In this document: piece by piece, positions 14,979-18,758 of the stretch
Layout of the letters: each line of letters starts with the position of its first letter
Numbering within the stretch: the stretch's first letter is position 1
Source: Fervidifonticultor_A tertius
Lineage (GTDB): Bacteria; Sysuimicrobiota; Sysuimicrobiia; Sysuimicrobiales; Humicultoraceae
Assembly (NCBI GenBank): GCA_031459235.1
Contig: JAVKIY010000056.1
Span: forward strand, 1 to 18,758
Length of the DNA: 18,758 nucleotides
Reading direction: 5' to 3'
Notes under the pieces: model-generated
What the model saw: only the letters and a program-made list of their open reading frames with translations
Told to the model about the DNA's origin: nothing
Databases searched by the model: none
Translations under genes and position numbers: made by a program

Positions 14979-15608
14979 ATGGGTGCCTGTACGGTGAGCG
15001 TCAACCCGGAACTGACAGCCTCCCAGGAGGAGCGGGACCGCTTCGAGGCGCTGGTCGGCGAGCACCTCGACGGCCTCTACGGCACCGCGCTGCGCCTGAC
15101 GCGCAACCGGGCGGCCGCGGAAGACCTCGTGCAGGACACCTTCCTCAAGGCCTGGCGGTCGTTCCGCACCTTCCAGGAGGGGACGAACGCGCGCGCCTGG
15201 CTCTACAAGATCCTGATGAACGCCTACATCGACAGCTACCGCCGGGCCTCGCGGCAACCCGACACGGTGGACCACGAGGACGTGGGCGACTTCTACCTCT
15301 ACGCCAAGGCCCACGAGAGCGACGAGTACCGGCGCGTCGGCGACCCGGAGGAGGTCCTCCTCTCGAAGATCATGGACGCCGACGTGAAGGCGGCGCTCGA
15401 GCAGGTCCCCGAGCCGTTCCGCGCCGCGGTGATCCTGGCCGACCTGCAGGAGTTCTCCTACAAGGAGATCGCCGAGATCCTGGGCATCCCGATCGGGACC
15501 GTGATGTCGCGGCTCTATCGCGGCCGCCGGCACCTGCAGCGGTTGCTGTGGGACTACGCTCGGCGCGCCGGCTACGCGAACGGCGAGCGGGCGGCGCCCT
15601 CGCGATGA
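14979..15608 (+). CDS. ECF RNA polymerase sigma factor, SigR/RpoE-like
   Basis: This 209-residue ECF sigma factor has region 2 (FEALVGEHLDGLYGTALRLT, then AAAEDLVQDTFLKAWRSF and the RAWLYKILMNAYIDSYRR core-binding/-10 part) and region 4 (LEQVPEPFRAAVILADLQEF, then YKEIAEILGIPIGTVMSRLYRGRR). Close resemblance to SigR and an RsrA-like partner gene overlapping its stop (ATGA) indicate a thiol-oxidation-responsive regulon. The start is uncertain: GTG 14973, ATG 14979 and GTG 14994 are all in frame without a clear ribosome site. A SigR-type promoter lies just upstream. Confidence 0.92.
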   Translation: MGACTVSVNPELTASQEERDRFEALVGEHLDGLYGTALRLTRNRAAAEDLVQDTFLKAWRSFRTFQEGTNARAWLYKILMNAYIDSYRRASRQPDTVDHEDVGDFYLYAKAHESDEYRRVGDPEEVLLSKIMDADVKAALEQVPEPFRAAVILADLQEFSYKEIAEILGIPIGTVMSRLYRGRRHLQRLLWDYARRAGYANGERAAPSR

Positions 15609-15841
15609 CGGATATCGACTGCAACGCGCTGCTGGAGCGGCTGTGGGCCTACCTCGACGGCGAGGTCGAGGAGACGGAGTACCGCCACCTGCGGGCGCAT
15701 ATCGCGCACTGCCTGGGCTGTAAGCACCACGCCGACTTCGAGGTGCGGCTGCGGCAGATCATCCAGGCGAAGTGCCGCGGGGAGCGCGCGCCCGCCCGGC
15801 TGCGCGAGGAGTTGCGCCGCCTGCTGGGAAACTCCTTGTAG
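15605..15841 (+). CDS. Zinc-binding anti-sigma factor, RsrA-like
   Basis: This 78-residue protein carries the ZAS motif HxxxCxxC (HIAHCLGC, about residues 32-39). It also has a flanking N-terminal cysteine (Cys6 in DIDCNALLERL) and a downstream cysteine (AKCRGERAP), matching the order of key residues in Streptomyces RsrA. RsrA holds SigR inactive through zinc and releases it when disulfides form. The start overlaps the sigma stop by four bases, which fits stoichiometric production. It is a little shorter than typical RsrA at the C-terminus. Function is inferred from motif and operon. Confidence 0.88.
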   Translation: MTDIDCNALLERLWAYLDGEVEETEYRHLRAHIAHCLGCKHHADFEVRLRQIIQAKCRGERAPARLREELRRLLGNSL

Positions 15842-15866
15842 GCAGACACGCCGCAAGGAGGCTTCC

Positions 15867-16247
15867 ATGGCGAAGGACGTCATCCGCACCGAGCGGGCCC
15901 CGCTCCCGATCGGCCCGTACTCCCAGGCGATCCGCGCCGGCGGGATGCTCTTCCTGGCCGGCCAGATTCCGCTTGACCCGGCCACCGGTCAGCTCGTCGG
16001 CGACGACATCAAGACGCAGACGCGGCAGGTGCTGAAGAACCTGGCCGCGGTGCTCGAGGCCGCGGGCTCGTCGATGGACCGCGTGGTGAAGACCACGATC
16101 TTCCTGAAGGACATGAACGACTTCGGCGCGATGAACGAGGAGTACGCGAGCGCCTTCCGCGAGCTGCCGCCGGCGCGCTCGACGGTGCAGGTGGCACGGC
16201 TGCCGCGCGACGCGCTGATCGAGGTCGAGCTGATCGCGCTGGCGTAG
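15867..16247 (+). CDS. ridA: RidA family enamine/imine deaminase
   Basis: This 126-residue protein has the full RidA pattern: APLPIGPYSQAIRAGGMLFLAGQIPLDPATG, then TRQVLKNLAAVLEAAGSSMDRVVKTTIFL and PPARSTVQVARLPRDALIEVE. The arginine in ARST (about position 108), which binds substrate carboxylate, is present. RidA hydrolyses reactive 2-aminoacrylate and similar imines made by PLP enzymes acting on serine, cysteine or threonine. AAGGAGG five bases before the ATG is the best ribosome site in the window. It follows the anti-sigma gene by 25 bases and may be co-transcribed with it. A link to the nearby CysM-like PLP enzyme is plausible but inferred. Confidence 0.96.
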   Translation: MAKDVIRTERAPLPIGPYSQAIRAGGMLFLAGQIPLDPATGQLVGDDIKTQTRQVLKNLAAVLEAAGSSMDRVVKTTIFLKDMNDFGAMNEEYASAFRELPPARSTVQVARLPRDALIEVELIALA

Positions 16248-16255
16248 CGCCGGCG
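16237..16255 (+). terminator. GC-rich stem-loop at the ridA stop
   Basis: CGCTGGCG and CGCCGGCG form an 8-bp stem (one G-T wobble) around a TAG loop that contains the ridA stop codon. No T-run follows, so termination is only a possibility. The rest of 16256-16475 shows no gene; a TATTAT -10-like element at 16388-16393 lacks a good -35 but could serve the tRNA. Confidence 0.25.
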
Positions 16256-16475
16256 TCCCCCGCAAGCCAACCCATCCACGGCGCGGTGCTTCACGGAGTG
16301 GAGCGCGTTGAGCTCGCGGCGCTCGACGTGCCGGTTCGGTTGAAGCGCCACAACCCGTCACCGGGGAGGAAGAACGTGGGAAGCGCGTATTATGGTACGA
16401 TGTCAGGTGACGGTCCGGCGGCGCACCCTGCTCAATCACCGGATCGCGGGCTGGATTCAAGTCCTCGCTCGTCGT

Positions 16476-16549
16476 TGGGGGGTCGGCTAATGGAAGGCCA
16501 GCTGCCTTTGGAGCAGCGAGTCCAGGTTCGAGTCCTGGCCCCCCAGCCA
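16476..16549 (+). tRNA. tRNA-Gln (anticodon TTG)
   Basis: A full cloverleaf can be drawn. The acceptor stem TGGGGGG pairs with CCCCCCA (16539-16545). The D arm GGCT/GGCC has loop AATGGAA. The anticodon stem GCTGC/GCAGC has loop CTTTGGA with anticodon TTG at 16508-16510. The variable loop is GAGT, and the T arm CCAGG/CCTGG has loop TTCGAGT. Discriminator G and an encoded CCA (16547-16549) follow. The U1-A72 start of the acceptor stem is a typical bacterial tRNA-Gln feature. It is not tRNA-Sec. Confidence 0.95.
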
Positions 16550-16603
16550 CGTTTCTCGACGAGCAAGTGGTTCGACGTGACGCACCCCGCGAGCCCTTGA
16601 TCC

Positions 16604-17011
16604 ATGACACTGCGCATCGGTGAGCTCGCCGCCCGCGCGGGCCTCAGCCCCAAGACTATCCGCTACTACGAATCCCTCGGCCTCCTGCCGCCTCCTCCGC
16701 GCACGCCGGCCGGCTACCGCCTCTACGGTTCGGCCGACGAGGAGCGCCTCGCGTTCATCGCGCGCGCGAAGGCACTCGGTCTCTCGCTGGCGGAGATTCG
16801 CGAGGTGCTGGACCTCCACGATGCCGGCACGCCACCCTGCGACCGCGTCGTCGCCGTGCTCGACCGCAAGCTCGCGATGCTCGACGCCCAGATGAGGTCG
16901 CTCGCGGCCCGGCGCGAGGCGTTGATCGCGCTCCGGCGTCGCGCGCCGGCCCGCGTCGGCGCCGATGGCTGCATCTGCGGGATCATTGAGCTGGGAGTCT
17001 CCGCCGGCTAG
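16604..17011 (+). CDS. MerR-family metal-responsive regulator
   Basis: This 135-residue activator has the MerR DNA-binding domain (RIGELAARAGLSPKTIRYYESLGLL, then TPAGYRLYGSADEERLAFI) followed by the dimerisation helix. Metal-ligand candidates are Cys79 (in TPPCDRV) and Cys123/Cys125 (GCICG). In this family a cysteine at position 79 marks sensors of divalent soft metals (ZntR, MerR, PbrR type), whereas copper sensors such as CueR have serine there. The metal is therefore probably Zn, Cd, Hg or Pb, but this is an inference. It lies 12 bases upstream of a classical MerR operator driving the CcdA-like selenoprotein gene, its evident target. Confidence 0.88.
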   Translation: MTLRIGELAARAGLSPKTIRYYESLGLLPPPPRTPAGYRLYGSADEERLAFIARAKALGLSLAEIREVLDLHDAGTPPCDRVVAVLDRKLAMLDAQMRSLAARREALIALRRRAPARVGADGCICGIIELGVSAG

Positions 17012-17023
17012 TACGCGCCCCTC

Positions 17024-17055
17024 TTGACCTTCCAGCCCACTGGAAGGGGTAGGGT
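17024..17055 (+). promoter_or_regulatory. MerR-type operator/promoter of the CcdA-like gene
   Basis: TTGACC (-35, 17024-17029) and TAGGGT (-10, 17050-17055) are 20 bases apart, the over-long spacing that MerR-family activators correct by twisting DNA. A perfect 8-bp inverted repeat, CCTTCCAG-CCCA-CTGGAAGG (17028-17047), fills the spacer. Transcription would begin about seven bases after the -10, at the ATG (17062), so the mRNA is probably leaderless; no ribosome site is visible. Confidence 0.85.
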
Positions 17056-17061
17056 GCTCGC

Positions 17062-18390
17062 ATGAGCCTGCTTCGTCCGGACGCCCGGTACGGCGTCCTG
17101 GTCGTTGCTGTGGTCCTCGCCGGGATCGGTGGCTACTCGGCGTACCTGCTGTATCCGCGGTTCGACCTGCCTGCCGTGGACGCGGCCGGGCTTGCGCTAC
17201 TGTCGGTGGCCGCGGGAGCGGCGGCGTTCTTCTCGCCTTGCTCGTTTCCCCTGCTGGCCACACTGCTGATCCGCGAGTCTGGCGGTCCCGGCCGCGCCGT
17301 TTGGCCTCGGGCTTTGACCTACGCCGCGGCGCTCTCTGCGGGGGCCGCGGTGTTCGTGGCGCTCACCGCTACGGCGATCGCCGCGGGCGGGCGCGCGCTG
17401 GTGGAGCAGGTCACCTTTACCAGCTCCACGGGGCGCCTCATCCGCTTCGCCGCAGGGCTCGTGCTCGTCGTCCTGGGGCTGGTCCAGCTCAGGCGTCTCC
17501 CCTCGCCCTTCGGTGGCGTCGCAGGCGTGGTTCAGCCTCTGCTGCGCGTACAGGCGCTCCTGCGGCGCCGCGCACCGGCGGCGGGGTTCGCGCTTTTCGG
17601 CTTCGCCTACCTCGTCGCGGGGTTCGGCTGAACGGGGCCGATCCTGGCCGGTCTGGCCGGGCACGCGCTGGCGATGGGCGGCTCGCAGGCGGCGCTCGTG
17701 GCGTTCGGGCTCGCGGGGCTGGCGCTGGTGGTCCTGATGTTCACTCTAGGCGCCGCGGTCGCGGGCGCGCAGGGGGTCGTCACGCGCATGGCGGACGTCG
17801 GCACCGTGGTCGTGAAGCGGTGGGGCGGCCGGATCATGATCGGCGTCGGCCTGTGGCTGGTCGTGCTGGCGGCGGGCGCGAACGTCTTCGCCCGATACTT
17901 TCCCGTACATCCGGAAGCCATGGGGCAGATGACGGGCATGGGACAGTCTGCCGGTCAGCCTGGCAACCTCGCGCCGCCGGTGCGCGGGTACGCGAAGGGC
18001 GGCGAGGTCTGGTTCATCCACACCGAGGCCTCCGATGCCCGGGTCGCGGAAATGCTGACGCGGATGATGGGACCGAAGGTGCTGCTCGTGCCGAGCCTCG
18101 GGGAGGTTCCAGATCGGCTGCTCGGCACGGTGTTCGTCTTCCGGAGCGGCGTGCGCGGTGACGGCCCGATGGGCTTCCAGCCCGATGTGTTCGACTCGGT
18201 GCCCGGAGACCCGGGCTACACGCCGCTGCGGCGGGTCGTGCTCGTCGGGTGGCGAGAGGGGCAGCGCGCGCGCGTGCTCAGGTCAGCGGCGGAGGTCGAG
18301 CGCGCGACCCGCGACGGTGCCGTGGACCTGGAGCGGTCGGCGATCGTGGTCAACATGCCGATCCTTGTGTGGCCGGGCGGGCGTCGCTAG
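17062..18390 (+). CDS. CcdA/DsbD-like thiol-disulfide membrane protein, predicted selenoprotein (UGA = Sec190), with extra C-terminal domain
   Basis: This reads as one 442-residue protein if TGA at 17629-17631 is decoded as selenocysteine. Residues 1-189 and 191-442 are in the same frame. An N-terminal membrane anchor (about 11-30) is followed by six CcdA-type helices. Helix 1 has the redox cysteine in FFSPCSFPLL (Cys60), and helix 4 carries AYLVAGFG-U-TGPILAGL, with Sec where CcdA has its second cysteine. Cys60 is the only cysteine in the protein, so Sec190 is its sole partner. Such proteins pass electrons from cytoplasmic thioredoxin across the membrane. A Met/His-rich linker (about 282-293) leads to a domain (about 308-442; EVWFIHTEASD, GFQPDVFDSVPGDPGY, VVNMPILVWPGG) like uncharacterised DUF7482-type proteins. 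The ATG at 17674 lies inside a helix and is not a credible separate start. SelA/B/C/D are not in the window. Confidence 0.85.
17643..17661 (+). promoter_or_regulatory. Bacterial SECIS-like stem-loop after the in-frame UGA
   Basis: CCTGGCC and GGCCGGG form a 7-bp stem (one U-G wobble) closing a GGUCU loop at 17650-17654. The loop begins 18 nt after the UGA, the same spacing and the same apical GGUCU as I recall for E. coli fdhF. The first loop base is G, as bacterial SECIS models expect. The bulged U of the E. coli element is absent, which may reflect a different SelB. Confidence 0.75.
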
Positions 18391-18509
18391 CCGGGCCGGG
18401 GCGAGAGCGTCCCGCCGTGTGCCGCATAAGGACGGGCATTCGCTCGGGACCCGGTATCTGTGTTGGTCACGGCAGGGGGAACAGGCGCGCGGCGTCGTAC
18501 ATTGGCCCC

Positions 18510-18758
18510 ATGACCTCCGGGGGGACCCACAGCGTACTGCGTCTGGCCCTTGCCCTGCTGACGTTTGTGGCCCTCGGCGTGCAGCTTGGGCGGACGCCCA
18601 GCGTCGCCAACTTCGTCAGCCTCTTTACGGTCCAGAGCAATCTCCTCGCAGCCACCGTCCTGCTCGTCGCCGCGGTGCGCGGACTGTGGGGCCGCGATCT
18701 CGCGCCGCTGGACATGTGGCGCGGGGCCGCGGCGCTGTACATGGCGACGACGGGCGCA
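18510..18758 (+). CDS. Pr6Pr-like integral membrane protein (5' fragment)
   Basis: The last 83 codons run off the window end. The translation has a first hydrophobic segment (VLRLALALLTFVALGVQLG), then FVSLFTVQSNLLAATVLLVAAVRG, a loop with DMWRGAAALYMATTGA, and no stop. The SLFTVQSNLL and RGAAALYM stretches resemble the Pr6Pr family of six-helix membrane proteins of unknown function. The ATG at 18510 is preceded by no convincing ribosome site. The 18391-18509 gap before it shows nothing recognisable. Confidence 0.65.
   Translation, partial: MTSGGTHSVLRLALALLTFVALGVQLGRTPSVANFVSLFTVQSNLLAATVLLVAAVRGLWGRDLAPLDMWRGAAALYMATTGA

Noticed and set aside
16430..16475. A second tRNA just before tRNA-Gln, suggested by GGATTCAAGTCC
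   Set aside because: The flanking bases do not form a T stem, and no acceptor or anticodon stems can be drawn.
16476..16549. The tRNA as a tRNA-Sec (selC) accompanying the selenoprotein
   Set aside because: It has a normal 7-bp acceptor stem, a short variable loop and anticodon TTG; tRNA-Sec would have an 8-bp acceptor stem, a long variable arm and anticodon TCA.
17629..17674. The TGA as the true end of a 189-residue protein, with a second gene starting at ATG 17674, or a pseudogene
   Set aside because: The frame is shared, the helix and motif continue through the TGA, the ATG at 17674 is inside a membrane helix with no ribosome site, the downstream half is fully open for 253 codons, and a SECIS-like hairpin follows at the right distance.
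1..18758. CRISPR arrays, prophage or integrative-element attachment sites
   Set aside because: No regularly spaced repeats, integrase or phage genes were seen; sequence downstream of the tRNA-Gln 3' end is not repeated elsewhere in the window as far as I can see.

Overview
This 18.8-kb window comes from a very GC-rich bacterium. Almost all of it is coding, genes are packed with ATGA-type stop/start overlaps, and several promoters sit so close to start codons that the mRNAs are probably leaderless. The gene content (O-phosphoserine/CysO-type cysteine synthesis, a SigR/RsrA-like pair, a TrpB2-type tryptophan synthase) suggests a deep-branching soil or sediment lineage of the Rokubacteria/Methylomirabilota or Terrabacteria kind. 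The phylum cannot be fixed from sequence reading alone.

Layout. (1) 1-426: 3' end of a trpB2-like gene. (2) 423-3491, minus strand: a three-gene operon of a secreted NEW3-type protein, an ABC ATPase and an ABC-2 permease, with a visible promoter at 3562-3591. (3) 3614-4228, minus: a secreted LolA/LppX-like protein. (4) 4421-5547, minus: overlapping fur-like and dtxR-like iron regulators. (5) 5769-7324: an IS1182-like insertion sequence with 13-bp inverted repeats and flanking CTAG. It lies between a DtxR-type box and the iron-uptake operon. (6) 7357-14030, plus: a ferric-iron ABC importer (binding protein, fused permease, ATPase), lipB, a MoaD/ThiS-type sulfur carrier (CysO-like), a ParB-fold serine kinase (SerK/SbnI-like) and a CysM-like synthase. 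(7) 14086-14921: a Mec-like JAMM peptidase and an IscR-like Rrf2 regulator. (8) 14979-16247: SigR-like ECF sigma factor, RsrA-like zinc anti-sigma factor, and ridA. (9) 16476-16549: tRNA-Gln(TTG). (10) 16604-18390: a MerR-family metal sensor, a classical MerR-type operator/promoter, and a CcdA-like membrane protein. (11) 18510-end: a truncated Pr6Pr-like membrane protein.

Two systems stand out. The first is the CcdA-like gene at 17062-18390. It looks like two ORFs split by a TGA, but both halves are in one frame, the TGA falls exactly where CcdA has its second redox cysteine, and a stem-loop with apical GGUCU begins 18 nt after the TGA, the spacing of E. coli fdhF. I read it as a 442-residue selenoprotein with a Cys60/Sec190 pair, fused to an uncharacterised C-terminal domain and controlled by a MerR-type metal sensor.

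The second is a self-contained route to cysteine. Serine is phosphorylated by the SerK-like kinase, the CysM-like enzyme joins O-phosphoserine to sulfur from the CysO thiocarboxylate, and the Mec-like peptidase releases cysteine. It is arranged head to tail with iron uptake and lipoate synthesis and flanked by iron and Fe-S type regulators, so the region looks like a supply line for iron, sulfur and Fe-S/lipoyl enzymes.
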